DNA of 64,000 nt from Rhodoblastus sphagnicola (lineage in GTDB: Bacteria > Pseudomonadota > Alphaproteobacteria > Rhizobiales > Beijerinckiaceae): the NCBI RefSeq assembly GCF_002937075.1, contig NZ_NHSJ01000100.1:27007-91006 (forward strand), written 5' to 3'. Made by a program: the position numbers and the translations under genes. Positions 50,980 to 60,632 of this stretch are shown piece by piece. The notes beneath the pieces were generated by a model. It saw nothing but the letters and a program-made list of their open reading frames with translations. It did no database searches and was not told the DNA's origin. Within the stretch, counting starts at the first letter, position 1. The number at the start of each line of letters is the position of its first letter.

Positions 50980-51978
50980 ATGAATTACCCCGCCGGCCTC
51001 AGCGCCAGCCAGATGGAGCAGAAGGCGCGGGATGCGCTGGAAAAGCTTAGCCAAGCCCGCGCGGCCGTCGCCGAGCAGATTTTCGGCCAGGACGAGGTGG
51101 TGGAGGAGGCGCTCGCCGCCATCCTCTCCGGCGGCCACGCCCTGTTCGTCGGCGCCCCCGGCCTCGCCAAAACCCGGCTGGTCGATACGCTGGGAAAAGT
51201 CTTGGGCCTCGACGCCGCCCGTGTCCAGTTCACGCCGGACCTGATGCCATCAGACATTCTCGGCTCCGAAGTTTTGGAGGAGGGGGCCGGCGGCAAGCGC
51301 GCCTTCCGCTTCATCAAGGGGCCGATTTTCGCGCAATTGCTGATGGCCGACGAGATCAACCGCGCCAGCCCGCGCACCCAATCCGCCCTGTTGCAGGCCA
51401 TGCAGGAATATCACGTCAGCATAGCCGGCGCGCGCTTCGACCTGCCGCGCCCGTTCCACGTGCTGGCGACGCAAAACCCGCTGGAGCAGGAGGGAACCTA
51501 CCCGCTGCCCGAGGCGCAACTCGACCGCTTCCTGTTGCAGATCGACGTGGATTACCCCGACCGCGCCGCCGAAAAGCGCATCCTGATCGAAACCACCGGC
51601 GCCGCGCGGAAAGAACCGCGCGCGGTTCTCGACGCCGACGATCTCATGGAGATTCAGGATCTGGTGCGGCTGATGCCGGTCGGCGAATCCGTGGTCGATT
51701 GCATTCTGGACATCGTCCGCGCCGCCCGTCCCGGCGAGGGGCCGGAGGAGCTGACCAAGAACATTTCCTGGGGGCCGGGGCCGCGCGCCTCACAGGCGTT
51801 GATGCTGGCGACCCGCGCGCGCGCCCTGTTGCGCGGACGGCTCGCCCCCAGCAAGGCCGACGTCCTCGCGCTGGCCGCCCCCGTGCTGAAACACCGCATG
51901 GCCCTGAACTACGCCGCCCGCGCCGATGGCGACACGGTTTCCGCCGCGATTGACCGCCTGCTGCAAAGATTCGCCTGA
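50980..51978 (+). CDS. MoxR-family AAA+ ATPase
   Basis: MoxR ATPases act as chaperones for metal or cofactor insertion and protein-complex maturation, usually with DUF58 and von Willebrand-type proteins. The 332-residue protein has Walker A FVGAPGLAKT, Walker B LLMADEINRASPRTQSALLQ and the sensor VLATQNPLEQEGTYPLPEAQ. ATG 50980 (MNYPAGLSASQMEQKARDAL). It overlaps the DUF58 gene by one base. Confidence 0.95.
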   Translation: MNYPAGLSASQMEQKARDALEKLSQARAAVAEQIFGQDEVVEEALAAILSGGHALFVGAPGLAKTRLVDTLGKVLGLDAARVQFTPDLMPSDILGSEVLEEGAGGKRAFRFIKGPIFAQLLMADEINRASPRTQSALLQAMQEYHVSIAGARFDLPRPFHVLATQNPLEQEGTYPLPEAQLDRFLLQIDVDYPDRAAEKRILIETTGAARKEPRAVLDADDLMEIQDLVRLMPVGESVVDCILDIVRAARPGEGPEELTKNISWGPGPRASQALMLATRARALLRGRLAPSKADVLALAAPVLKHRMALNYAARADGDTVSAAIDRLLQRFA

Positions 51979-52886
51979 TGGCGGCAGGTTTCCAGCCGCA
52001 ACAAGACATCCGCCCCGACGCCGCCAAAAGCCGCGCGGCGGTGGATCTGGCGCGGCGCTTGCCCGGCCTGACCCTGTCGGCGCGCCACGCCGCCGCTTCG
52101 GTCGCCGCCGGCCTGCATGGGCGCCGCCGCGCCGGCATGGGCGAGAATTTCTGGCAGTTCCGCCCGTTCATCTCCGGCGAGGCGGCGCAAAACGTCGATT
52201 GGCGCCGCTCCGGCCGCGACGACCGCCTCTATGTGCGCGAGCGCGAATGGGAGGCGGCGCAGGTTCTGTGGGTCTGGGCCGACCTGTCGCCCTCGATGAA
52301 CTTTCGCTCGACGCTGGCGGAAAACACCAAGGCGGATCGCGCGCTGGTGCTGGCGCTGGCCCTGGCCGACGCCTGCGTGCGCGGCGGCGAGCGCGCGGGC
52401 TGGCTGGGCGTGACGCCGCTGTTTTCCTCCGCCGACGTGATCGAGCGCCTCGCCCTCGCCCTTCTGGCCGAGGCGCGCCGCGACGGCGACGCCTTCCCCG
52501 ATCTCCCCCCGGTCGCCCGGCTGCGCCCGCGCGAAAAAGTGGCCCTCATCGGCGATTTCCTGGTCGAACCGGAAAAATTCGACGCGACGCTGGCGCGGCT
52601 GTCGGCGCAGGGCGCGCGCGGTTGCGCGCTGATGGTGTTCGACCCGGTCGAACAAAGCTTTCCCTTCGCCGGCCAGACCGAATTTTTTGACGAATCCGGC
52701 GCCAAACTGCGCGCCGGCCGCGCCGAGGATTTTTCCGAGCTTTACGCGCAAAAGCTGGCGGCGCATCGCGCGGCGTTGGCGGATTCGGCCCGCGCCCGCG
52801 GCTTCACCTTTGCCTTGCACGCCACCGACCGCCCGGCGACCGAAGCCCTGTTGCGTCTGCGCCAGGGCTTGGGGGAGGGCAGATGA
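51978..52886 (+). CDS. DUF58 domain protein
   Basis: The 302-residue partner of MoxR ATPases. It shows the DUF58 core GENFWQFRPFISGEAAQNVD with WRRSGRDDRLYVREREWEAA and a vWA-like Asp/Ser motif WADLSPSMNFRSTLAE. It overlaps moxR by one base and the next gene by 4 bases. Confidence 0.9.
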   Translation: MAAGFQPQQDIRPDAAKSRAAVDLARRLPGLTLSARHAAASVAAGLHGRRRAGMGENFWQFRPFISGEAAQNVDWRRSGRDDRLYVREREWEAAQVLWVWADLSPSMNFRSTLAENTKADRALVLALALADACVRGGERAGWLGVTPLFSSADVIERLALALLAEARRDGDAFPDLPPVARLRPREKVALIGDFLVEPEKFDATLARLSAQGARGCALMVFDPVEQSFPFAGQTEFFDESGAKLRAGRAEDFSELYAQKLAAHRAALADSARARGFTFALHATDRPATEALLRLRQGLGEGR

Positions 52887-55594
52887 ACCTTCTGCTCGCC
52901 TTTTCCTCGCCGTGGATTCTGCTGGCCCTCGCCGGCGCCCCGGCCCTCTATTTCCTGCTGCGGGTGACGCCGCCGCCGCCGAAACAAATCGCCTTTCCGC
53001 CGCTCAAACTGATTCTCGGCGAGCGCCGCGACGACGCCACCCCCGCGCGCACGCCGTTATGGCTGCTGCTGCTGCGCATGGCGCTGGCGGCGCTGATCGT
53101 GCTGGCCATGGCTGGCCCGACGCTGAACCCGCCCGGCGCGGCCGGGGGCAGGGGGCCGCTGCTGCTGCTGATCGACAATTTCTGGACGGCGGCGCCGGAT
53201 TTTTCCGCGCGGCAGGCGGCGGCGACCCGTCTTCTGGAAGCGGCGGCGCGGGAAAACCGCCCCGCCGCCGTGCTCGGCCTCGCCGAAAAGCCATTCATCA
53301 GCCTCGAAGACCCCGGCGCCGCGCTCGCCCGCCTGCGCGCCCTGACGCCGCGTCCCTACCTGCCGCCGCGCGCGCCGTCCCTGCCGGCGATTGAAACCTT
53401 CCTGCGCGAACATGGCGGCGATCTGGTCTGGCTGAGCGACGGCCAGCAGGACGCGGACGGACGCGCCTTCGCGGAAAAAATTTCCGCGCTGGCGCCGGGC
53501 GCGGCGCTGCTGACCGGCGACAGGCCGCCGCGCGCCCTGACCGGCGCGCGCAACGGCTCCGATGCGCTCGAAGTCGATGTTTTACGCGCGCAAAATGGCG
53601 CGCCAGAGGGTGTCGTGCGCGCCTTTGACGCGCATGGCGCGCCCCTGGGCGATTCCGCCTTCACGTTCGGCGCGGACAACCACGCGATCGCGCGGCTCAC
53701 GCTGCCGCTGCAATTGCGCAACGATGTCGCCCGCCTCGCGCTGTTGGGCGAGGCGTCGGCTGGCGGCGTGTTCCTGCTCGATTCCGGCGCGCGGCGCCGC
53801 CGTGTCGGCCTCGTCGGCGGCGCCAAACCCGACCAGCCGCTGCTGTCGCCGCTGTATTACCTGCGCAAGGCGCTGCTCCCCCATGCCGATCTGCGCGAGG
53901 AAAAGCCCGGCGAGCCCGATCCGATCGGCCGTCTCATTGGCGAGGGCGCCGACGTGCTCATCCTCGCTGATATGGTGCTGGCGCCGGATGCGCGCGAAAA
54001 GCTGAAGAAATTTCTGGATGCCGGCGGAACCGTCGTGCGTTTCGCCGGCCCGCATCTCGCCGCCGCCCCGGACGACCTGCTGCCGGTCAAACTGCGGCGC
54101 GGCGGACGCACGCTCGGCGGCGCCCTGTCGTGGGAGCGGCCGAAAACGCTTGCGCCTTTCGACGAGGGCGGCCCCTTCGCCGGCCTCACTCCTCCCGCCG
54201 ACGCCAATGTGTCCAGACAGATCCTGGCCGAACCCGAGCCGGGCCTGCCGCAAAAAACCTGGGCGCGCCTCGCCGACGGCACGCCGCTGGTGACGGCGGA
54301 GGCGCGCGGCGCCGGCGCGCTGATCCTGTTCCATATCGCCGCCGAAAACTCATGGTCGAACCTGCCGCTGTCCGGGCTGTTCGTGGACATGCTGAAAAAA
54401 ATCCTCGCCCGCGCCGGCGCGGTTGGTCCCGTATCTTCCGCGCAGGGGGAGGGCCTGCTGCCCGTGCTGAAAAATCTCGACGGGTTCGGAACGCTCGGCC
54501 CTCCGGCGACGGAAGCGCGCGCGCTGCCGGCCAAGGGGGAAACGACGCCGGACGCCGAGCATCCGCCCGGCTATTACGGCGCGGCTGAAGCGCCGCGCGC
54601 GCTAAATGCCTTTGCGGATCAGGCGTTCAAGCCGCTCGATTTGTCCGGTCTCGGCTTTAACGCGCAAAACCTCGGCGCCGCGCGTGAAAAAATCGATCTG
54701 CGCGGGCCGCTGCTGCTGCTGGCGGCGCTGCTCGCCCTGGCCGACGCCTTCGCCGCGTTCTGGTTGGGAGACTCCTGGCGCCGGCAGGCGGCGCCGGTCG
54801 CGCTGGCGTTGCTGGTCCTGCTCGCGCCGCCGCCCGCCCGCGCGCAAGAGGCAAAGTCCTACCAGCCGGCGCTGACGCCTTCGCTGGCCTATGTCGTCAC
54901 CGGCGACAGCCATGCCGACCGCATCAGCGCGCTAGGGTTGAAATCCCTGTCGGAAACCGTGTCGCAGCGCACCTCGTTCAATCCCGGCGCGCCGCGCGCC
55001 GTCGATCCCGCGCGCGACGAACTCGCCTTTTATCCGATGCTCTACTGGCCGGTGTCGCCGGACGCGCCGCAGCCGAGCGCGCAGGTCGCGCAAAAGATCG
55101 CCGCTTACATGAAACAGGGCGGCCTGCTGCTGTTCGACACCCGCGACGCCGCCCAACAGTTTGAAGGCGGCGAGACCACGCCGGCGCAGGACTGGCTCAA
55201 ACTGTTTCTGCAAAAACTCGATCCGCCCCCGCTCGCGCCGGCGCCGAGGAACCACGTGATCTTCCGCACCTTCTACCTTCTGGAAGGTTTTGCCGGGCGT
55301 GTCGAAAACGGCCCGGTCTATATCGAGGCGCTGCCGCCCGACAATGAGGGCGAAAAGGCGCCCGCGCGCGCCGGCGATGGGGTTTCGCCGGTCATTATCG
55401 CCTCGACCGACCTCGCGGCGGGCTGGGCCAGCGATCAATGGGGCGAGGCGCTCTATCCGTCAGGCGGGGATGCGATCCGGAGCCATGAACTGGCGCTGCG
55501 TGGCGGCGTCAACATCGTGATGTACACGCTGACCGGCAATTACAAGGCCGATCAGGTCCATGTGCCGGAACTGCTGGAAAGGCTGGGGCAATGA
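52883..55594 (+). CDS. BatA-type membrane protein with DUF4159 domain
   Basis: A 903-residue membrane protein. The N-terminus has the BatA/aerotolerance-regulator motif (NLLLAFSSPWILLALAGAPA, then LYFLLRVTPPPPKQIAFPPL) with two helices, followed by a vWA-like periplasmic part (LLLLIDNFWTAAPDFSARQA). Two further membrane helices lie near residues 610-660, and the C-terminal DUF4159 domain (VVTGDSHADRISALGLKSLS onward, to YKADQVHVPELLERLG) ends it. It is the third gene of the MoxR-DUF58 cluster. Role unknown beyond the cluster's stress/maturation theme. Confidence 0.88.
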   Translation: MNLLLAFSSPWILLALAGAPALYFLLRVTPPPPKQIAFPPLKLILGERRDDATPARTPLWLLLLRMALAALIVLAMAGPTLNPPGAAGGRGPLLLLIDNFWTAAPDFSARQAAATRLLEAAARENRPAAVLGLAEKPFISLEDPGAALARLRALTPRPYLPPRAPSLPAIETFLREHGGDLVWLSDGQQDADGRAFAEKISALAPGAALLTGDRPPRALTGARNGSDALEVDVLRAQNGAPEGVVRAFDAHGAPLGDSAFTFGADNHAIARLTLPLQLRNDVARLALLGEASAGGVFLLDSGARRRRVGLVGGAKPDQPLLSPLYYLRKALLPHADLREEKPGEPDPIGRLIGEGADVLILADMVLAPDAREKLKKFLDAGGTVVRFAGPHLAAAPDDLLPVKLRRGGRTLGGALSWERPKTLAPFDEGGPFAGLTPPADANVSRQILAEPEPGLPQKTWARLADGTPLVTAEARGAGALILFHIAAENSWSNLPLSGLFVDMLKKILARAGAVGPVSSAQGEGLLPVLKNLDGFGTLGPPATEARALPAKGETTPDAEHPPGYYGAAEAPRALNAFADQAFKPLDLSGLGFNAQNLGAAREKIDLRGPLLLLAALLALADAFAAFWLGDSWRRQAAPVALALLVLLAPPPARAQEAKSYQPALTPSLAYVVTGDSHADRISALGLKSLSETVSQRTSFNPGAPRAVDPARDELAFYPMLYWPVSPDAPQPSAQVAQKIAAYMKQGGLLLFDTRDAAQQFEGGETTPAQDWLKLFLQKLDPPPLAPAPRNHVIFRTFYLLEGFAGRVENGPVYIEALPPDNEGEKAPARAGDGVSPVIIASTDLAAGWASDQWGEALYPSGGDAIRSHELALRGGVNIVMYTLTGNYKADQVHVPELLERLGQ

Positions 55595-57705
55595 GCCAGT
55601 ACGGCCTGTCGTTCGCGCCGCTGGTTCCGCCTTGGGCGCTCGCTTTGCTGGCGGTGGCGGCTGTGGCCCTGATCGGCGCGCTGGTGTGGCGGCGCCGGCG
55701 CGGCGCGCTCTGGCGCGGCTTGGCCTTCGCCGCGCTGCTCGCCGCGCTGTCCGGCCCGTCGCTGGTCGAGGAGACGCGCGAACCCCTGCGCGATGTGGTC
55801 GCGGTGGTGGTGGATCGCACCGGCTCGCAAAAATTCGAAAACCGCGCGGCGCAAACCGAAAACGCGCGCAAAACCTTGCAGGCGGCGCTGGAAAACCTCG
55901 GCGGCGTCGATATCAAGACGATCGAGGCGGGCGACGCGCCGGACGGGGAGGGCACCCGCCTGTTCGCAGCCGTGGACAACGGCCTCGCCGATCTGCCGGC
56001 GGAACGTCTGGCCGGCGTGTTCATGGTCACCGACGGCGTCGTCCACGACATACCGGCGACGCCGCGCATAAAAGCGCCTGTTCATGTGCTGGTGACCGGC
56101 CACCAAGGCGAGCGCGACCGCCGCATTGAGCTGGTCGAGGCGCCGCGCTACGGGCTGATCGGCAAGGAGGTCGTCTTCACCGTCAAAGTCGAGGAAAGCA
56201 ACGGGCCGGGCGAGGCGGTGGAGGTGACGGTCAAGCGCGACGGCGCGCTGGCGACGCGCGTGCTGGCGCGGCCGGGCCGGGCCGTGAAAATCCCGGTCAA
56301 ACTCGAACATGGCGGCGCCAATGTCATTGAGTTCGAAGCCGAGGCCATGCCCGGCGAACTCAGCGAAATCAACAACCGGGCTTTGGCTTCGGTCGAGGGG
56401 GTGCGCGATCATTTAAAGGTCTTGCTGGTGTCGGGCGAACCCAATCCGGGCGAGCGCGCCTGGCGCAACCTGTTGAAAGCCGACGCCAATGTCGATCTGG
56501 TGCATTTCACGATTTTGCGGCCCCCGGAAAAGATCGACGGGACGCCGGTGCGCGAACTCGCGCTGATCGCCTTCCCGACCGCCGAGCTGTTCGGCCAGAA
56601 AATCAACGAATTCGACCTGATCCTGTTCGACCGCTATTCCAACATGGGCCTGCTGCCGCCGGTCTATTTCGACAATATCGTCAATTATGTGCGGCGCGGC
56701 GGCGCCTTCGCCATCGTCGCCGGCCCCAATTTTTCGCGCGGCGACGGGTTGTTTTACACGCCGATCGGCCGGCTGATCCCGGCGCGGCCCACCGGCGAAG
56801 TTTTCGAGACGCCGTTCCGTCCCACCCTGTCGGAGATCGGCGCCCGCCATCCCGTCACGCGCGACCTGCCCGGTTCGGCGCAAAAGCCGCCGGGCTGGAG
56901 CGAATGGTTCCGTCAGGAACAGTCCGAGGTTTTGCGCGGCGCCGCCGTGTTGAACGGGGCGGGCGATGCGCCCTTGCTGGTGTTGTCGCGCGAGGGCAAG
57001 GGCAGGGTGGCGCTGCTGCTCAGCGATCAATTGTGGCTGTGGGCGCGCGGGTTTCAGGGCGGCGGCCCCTATGAGGAGCTGATGCGGCGCATGGCGCATT
57101 GGCTGATGAAGGAGCCGGACCTCGACGAGGAGGTTTTACGGGGAAAAGTCGCCGGGGCCGATCTCGTGGTCGAGCGGCAGACGCTGGCCGCGCGGGCTGG
57201 GCCGGTCCATGTCACCGCGCCCTCGGGCCAGGAGAGCGAACTCACGCTGGAGCCGGCCGGCCCCGGCCTGTTCAGGGGCCGCGTCGCACAGGCGGAACTG
57301 GGCCTGTACCGGCTGAGCCAGGGCGAATTGACCGCTTTGGTCCCGGTCGGGCCGCAAAATCCGCTGGAATATCGCGAACTGGTCTCGACGACGGAAAAAC
57401 TCCGCCCGCTGGCGGAAGCGACCGGCGGCGCGGTGTGGCGCATCGGCGCGGCCGGAACCGACGCGGTCAAACTCCCCCGTCTCGTGAGCTTGAGCGACAG
57501 CCCCTCCTATGCCGGCGCGGATTTTATGGCGATTCGCCGCACCGGCGCGAGCGTCGCGCGCGGCTTGTCGCTCACCCCGCTCGCCGTTGGGGTGTCCGGC
57601 CTGCTGGTCCTGCTCGGCCTCGTGATCGGCGCTTGGGCGCGGGAAGGCCGGGCCTGGGAAGGCCGGGGTTGGAAAGGTCGAGCCTGGCGCGTTCGGCGGC
57701 GCTAA
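55591..57705 (+). CDS. Large membrane protein with glutamine-amidotransferase-like domain
   Basis: The 704-residue fourth gene of the cluster overlaps the previous one by 4 bases. It has two N-terminal helices (LALLAVAAVALIGALVWRRR), an Ig-like middle (YGLIGKEVVFTVKVEESNGP) and a DJ-1/PfpI-like amidotransferase fold (LILFDRYSNMGLLPPVYFDN, GGAFAIVAGPNFSRGDGLFY). One helix lies near the C-terminus, followed by a repeated GRAWEGRGWKGRAW tail. No clear catalytic Cys triad is seen, so enzymatic activity is doubtful. Confidence 0.85.
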   Translation: MSQYGLSFAPLVPPWALALLAVAAVALIGALVWRRRRGALWRGLAFAALLAALSGPSLVEETREPLRDVVAVVVDRTGSQKFENRAAQTENARKTLQAALENLGGVDIKTIEAGDAPDGEGTRLFAAVDNGLADLPAERLAGVFMVTDGVVHDIPATPRIKAPVHVLVTGHQGERDRRIELVEAPRYGLIGKEVVFTVKVEESNGPGEAVEVTVKRDGALATRVLARPGRAVKIPVKLEHGGANVIEFEAEAMPGELSEINNRALASVEGVRDHLKVLLVSGEPNPGERAWRNLLKADANVDLVHFTILRPPEKIDGTPVRELALIAFPTAELFGQKINEFDLILFDRYSNMGLLPPVYFDNIVNYVRRGGAFAIVAGPNFSRGDGLFYTPIGRLIPARPTGEVFETPFRPTLSEIGARHPVTRDLPGSAQKPPGWSEWFRQEQSEVLRGAAVLNGAGDAPLLVLSREGKGRVALLLSDQLWLWARGFQGGGPYEELMRRMAHWLMKEPDLDEEVLRGKVAGADLVVERQTLAARAGPVHVTAPSGQESELTLEPAGPGLFRGRVAQAELGLYRLSQGELTALVPVGPQNPLEYRELVSTTEKLRPLAEATGGAVWRIGAAGTDAVKLPRLVSLSDSPSYAGADFMAIRRTGASVARGLSLTPLAVGVSGLLVLLGLVIGAWAREGRAWEGRGWKGRAWRVRRR

Positions 57706-57783
57706 AACTCGCCCTTCGCCGCCACCTTTCCTTAACGGAACACGCTTAACGTACCGAAAAGCCGGTTAATCGAGTGTTCCATC

Positions 57784-59376
57784 ATGTTCTCCGACTTTTT
57801 CCCGACCGTCGGCAATCTGGCCTTTCTCGTGCTGTTCGCGCTGCTGGGGCTGGCCCTGCGCGATTTCGCCCGTGAAAAGACGGAGCCGGCGCCGGAGGCG
57901 GAGCCGGAACTCGACCCCCGTTGCTTCGCGCCGGCGGCCCGTGTCGAGGCCGTGCTGGCGCCATCGCGCGGCGCCGTTCGCGTCGAGCGTCGCGTCGCCT
58001 CGCGTCCCGTAAAAGTCGAGCGCCGCAGGGCGCTGGCGCCCGAGGGGGCGCAAGCGGAAGCGCCGGTCGAGGAGATCGTCGCTTATGAGAGCGTCGTCGC
58101 GCGCCTCGTTCCGCAAGTGCCGATTCGCCGCGACGAAAAGGCGCGCAACTGGTTCGGCGGCGAGCCGGAAATGCCGGCCGCCATGCCCTGGCCGAAATTC
58201 TCCGGGCGGCGCGGCCTGTTCCTGGCCCAGATCTGCTGCGCCGACCTCCCGGACGGGATCTGGAATGGTCTCGGACCGCGCCGGGGTTGGCTCGCCTTCT
58301 TCATCGATCCGCACGACGGTCGCGAATTGCGCGCGCTGCATTTCGCCGAGCGCGCCGCGCCCCGGCCGGCCCCGTCGCCGGGGGCCTGCTGCGTCTGGCC
58401 GCAGTCCGGCCTCTTAAGCGGCGACGCCGACGGTCCCCGCCGCATCGACGCCTTTCCGCGCTGGCCGCTGGATATTGTCGCCGTCAGCGCCGCCGACGAA
58501 GGCCAGGCGGGCGATCCCCGCCGCGCGGAGGGCGCCGACGAGGCGCGCCATGGCTTCAAGCGCGCCGGATTCGATCTCGCCAGCCCGGAGCATCATCCGT
58601 TCGACTGGGCGTCCGCGCTCGCCTTCTGCGACGTGGCGCTCGCCGCCATGGCGCGACGCCGCGCCCTGATCAAGGCGTCCTTGCCCGATGTCGAGAAGCC
58701 GCTCGCCAGCGCCCGCAGGCAGATCGAGCTTGGCGGCATGACCGGGGCCATGCTCGGCGAAATGCAGCGCAGGACCGAGGATTTGCCGAAGGTCATCGAG
58801 GGCTGGAAAACCGCCATCGCCGCGCTCGACGCCGCGCTGGAGCAGGTCAAGACGATGGCCGAGACGTGGCGCGAGCGCGAGAAAAGCGAGCCGTTGTCGC
58901 AGGAGATCGCGACCGAACTGATGGCGCAGGCGCGGGCGATCGAACTTATCCATGTCGAGCGCGCGCCCGATCCCGAACGCGGCCCCGGCGCCGAAAGGGT
59001 GCTGGTGACGCGCCTGCCGCTCACCACGCATCGGCCCGACGCCAGCCTGTTCGTCCACGATTATGAGACGTTGCGCGAGGATTGGGCCAAACACGCCTGG
59101 TGCGCCGATCCCGACGTCCTGCCGGAGGCGCAGCGCGTCTGGTTCGAAGCGCGCTGGCGCGACCTCGCCGCGCATGAAATGAGCGGCATGGGGCATAGGC
59201 CGTTCCGCGACATCGCCGGCTTCAACCCGGACAGCCAAACCGTCCTGGTCGAATTCGCCTCCAGCGAATTGCTCAAATGGCGTTTCGGCGCCGATGGCGC
59301 GCTCGCGGCGGTGATCGACGACAGCGCGCTCACGCAGAGCGATTTTACGCGGCTGCGCTCGCAGATCTCCGATTAG
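57784..59376 (+). CDS. DUF1963-like membrane-anchored protein
   Basis: The 530-residue protein has one N-terminal membrane helix (NLAFLVLFALLGLALRDFAR), an Arg-rich linker and DUF1963/YwqG-type motifs in the cytoplasmic part: WFGGEPEMPAAMPWPKF, LAQICCADLPDGIWNGLGPR and GWLAFFIDPHDGREL near the front, then GFNPDSQTVLVEFASSELLK and WRFGADGALAAVIDDSAL near the end. A long coiled-coil-like insertion lies between (EKPLASARRQIELGGMTGAM and on). The function of DUF1963 proteins is unknown. Confidence 0.78.
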   Translation: MFSDFFPTVGNLAFLVLFALLGLALRDFAREKTEPAPEAEPELDPRCFAPAARVEAVLAPSRGAVRVERRVASRPVKVERRRALAPEGAQAEAPVEEIVAYESVVARLVPQVPIRRDEKARNWFGGEPEMPAAMPWPKFSGRRGLFLAQICCADLPDGIWNGLGPRRGWLAFFIDPHDGRELRALHFAERAAPRPAPSPGACCVWPQSGLLSGDADGPRRIDAFPRWPLDIVAVSAADEGQAGDPRRAEGADEARHGFKRAGFDLASPEHHPFDWASALAFCDVALAAMARRRALIKASLPDVEKPLASARRQIELGGMTGAMLGEMQRRTEDLPKVIEGWKTAIAALDAALEQVKTMAETWREREKSEPLSQEIATELMAQARAIELIHVERAPDPERGPGAERVLVTRLPLTTHRPDASLFVHDYETLREDWAKHAWCADPDVLPEAQRVWFEARWRDLAAHEMSGMGHRPFRDIAGFNPDSQTVLVEFASSELLKWRFGADGALAAVIDDSALTQSDFTRLRSQISD

Positions 59377-59440
59377 AGCATTTTGTTTTCACGCGTTTTC
59401 TTGACGCGAACCGGCATCCACTTCGCTTGAAAACGCTAGC
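59374..59440. repeat. Intergenic palindromic repeat, Rhizobiales type
   Basis: AGAGCATTTTGTTTTCACGC through TTGAAAACGCT: the outer parts (GTTTTCACGC and GCTTGAAAAC) and the inner CGCGTTTTCTTGACGCGAA region form imperfect inverted repeats of a kind scattered through Rhizobiales genomes. It separates convergent genes. Confidence 0.5.
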
Positions 59441-59930
59441 CCGACGTGACGAGGCCGCGCAGTTCGCGGGCGCCGGGCTGCAATTCGAAAAACAGGATGC
59501 GGCCGGGATCGACCGGACCGGGAAACACGAACTGCCCGAAGCCGGCGCGGACGAAGCCGAGGCGCTCATAGAACGGCGGGTCGCCGACCAGCAGCGTCAA
59601 ACCATGTCCGGCGGCCTTGGCGGCGTCGAGCGATCTTTGCGCCAGCGCCTCGCCGACGCCGCGCGCGCGGAAGGGCTCCTCGACAGTCAGAGGCCCGAGC
59701 AGCAGGGCGGGGGCGCCGCCGATGGCGATTCGGGTCAGGGTGCAGGCGCCCACCAGCATGCCGCCGATGCGGGCGATGGTGGACAGCGACAGCTCGGGCG
59801 CGACTCCTTCGCGCAGGCGATAGGCGGTCTTGGCGAAACGTCCGGGGCCGAAGGCGCGCTCCTCCAGCTTCTGGATGGCGGGCAGATCGGCGGGCGTCTG
59901 CAAGGCGAAGGCGAGCGACAATTCGGTCAT
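59436..59930 (-). CDS. GNAT family N-acetyltransferase
   Basis: The 164-residue protein (ATG 59930, MTELSLAFALQTPADLPAIQ) shows the YhbS-type GNAT pattern: the acetyl-CoA loop in LGPLTVEEPFRARGVGEALA and a LLVGDPPFYERLGFVRAG stretch. Substrate unknown. A longer in-frame reading from 59996 is rejected because it begins inside the upstream terminator. Confidence 0.88.
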   Translation of the reverse strand: MTELSLAFALQTPADLPAIQKLEERAFGPGRFAKTAYRLREGVAPELSLSTIARIGGMLVGACTLTRIAIGGAPALLLGPLTVEEPFRARGVGEALAQRSLDAAKAAGHGLTLLVGDPPFYERLGFVRAGFGQFVFPGPVDPGRILFFELQPGARELRGLVTSG

Positions 59931-59986
59931 GCGCGGTCTGTCCTTGGGCGCGAGTTCCTTGGGGCGCGGGTTTACCCTATCCGGCG

Positions 59987-60025
59987 CAAAAAACAACGCC
60001 GGCCGTCCGCGAGGACGCCCGGCGC
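59987..60025 (-). terminator. Terminator of the cytochrome c gene
   Basis: On the minus strand GCCGGGCGTCC-TCGC-GGACGGCCGGC is followed by GTTGTTTTTTG, 25 bases after the cytochrome stop. Confidence 0.85.
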
Positions 60026-60049
60026 AGTGTCGAAGCGCGCTGTCGCGGC

Positions 60050-60439
60050 TTACTTGGAGCCGTCGGCCTTGAACTGGGAAATGTAAGCCCAGACGTTGTC
60101 GCGGTCGCCTTCAGCCGGCAGGCCGGGGAAGGTCATCTTGGTGCCGGGAACCTTCTTCTGCGGCGCGGTGATGTATTCCTTGAAGGTGGCCTCGTCCCAG
60201 GTGATGCCCGAATTCTTGTTGGCGTCCGAATAGGTGAAGCCTTCGGACTGGCCGCTCTTGCGGCCGGCGATGCCGTTGAGCGAGGGGCCGACGCCGTTCT
60301 TGGCCCCGGGGCCGATCTTGTGGCAGGCGGCGCACTTCAGGAAGACCTTTTGCCCGGCGTCGGGATCTCCGGCGGCGAAAGCCGAGGAAGAGGCGAAGGC
60401 GAGAACGGCCGCGGCCGACAAAGCGTGAATGAGTTTCAT
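60050..60439 (-). CDS. Soluble class I cytochrome c (c2-like)
   Basis: A 129-residue periplasmic electron carrier with a signal peptide (MKLIHALSAAAVLAFASSSA, cleaved before AGDPDA), heme site KCAACHKIGPGAKNGVGPSL and a distal Met in PGTKMTFPGL. It could shuttle electrons to terminal oxidases, possibly including those from XoxG/XoxF, but is not linked to that cluster. Confidence 0.92.
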   Translation of the reverse strand: MKLIHALSAAAVLAFASSSAFAAGDPDAGQKVFLKCAACHKIGPGAKNGVGPSLNGIAGRKSGQSEGFTYSDANKNSGITWDEATFKEYITAPQKKVPGTKMTFPGLPAEGDRDNVWAYISQFKADGSK

Positions 60440-60632
60440 TCTTGTTTCCTTCCTATCTCGGGACCGAACGTCCTGACCGGCGCAAATGACCGTGGGTTAC
60501 CCGCATGGAATCTCCAGCGCACGCACTAAATAGGACCAGACGGCGCCGCTGACAATCGGGCGTTTCGCCTAGATGCCCTGTACTTTCGCGGCATTCGGCC
60601 TAAAAATCAGGCATGGACCGAAGGGAGGCGCG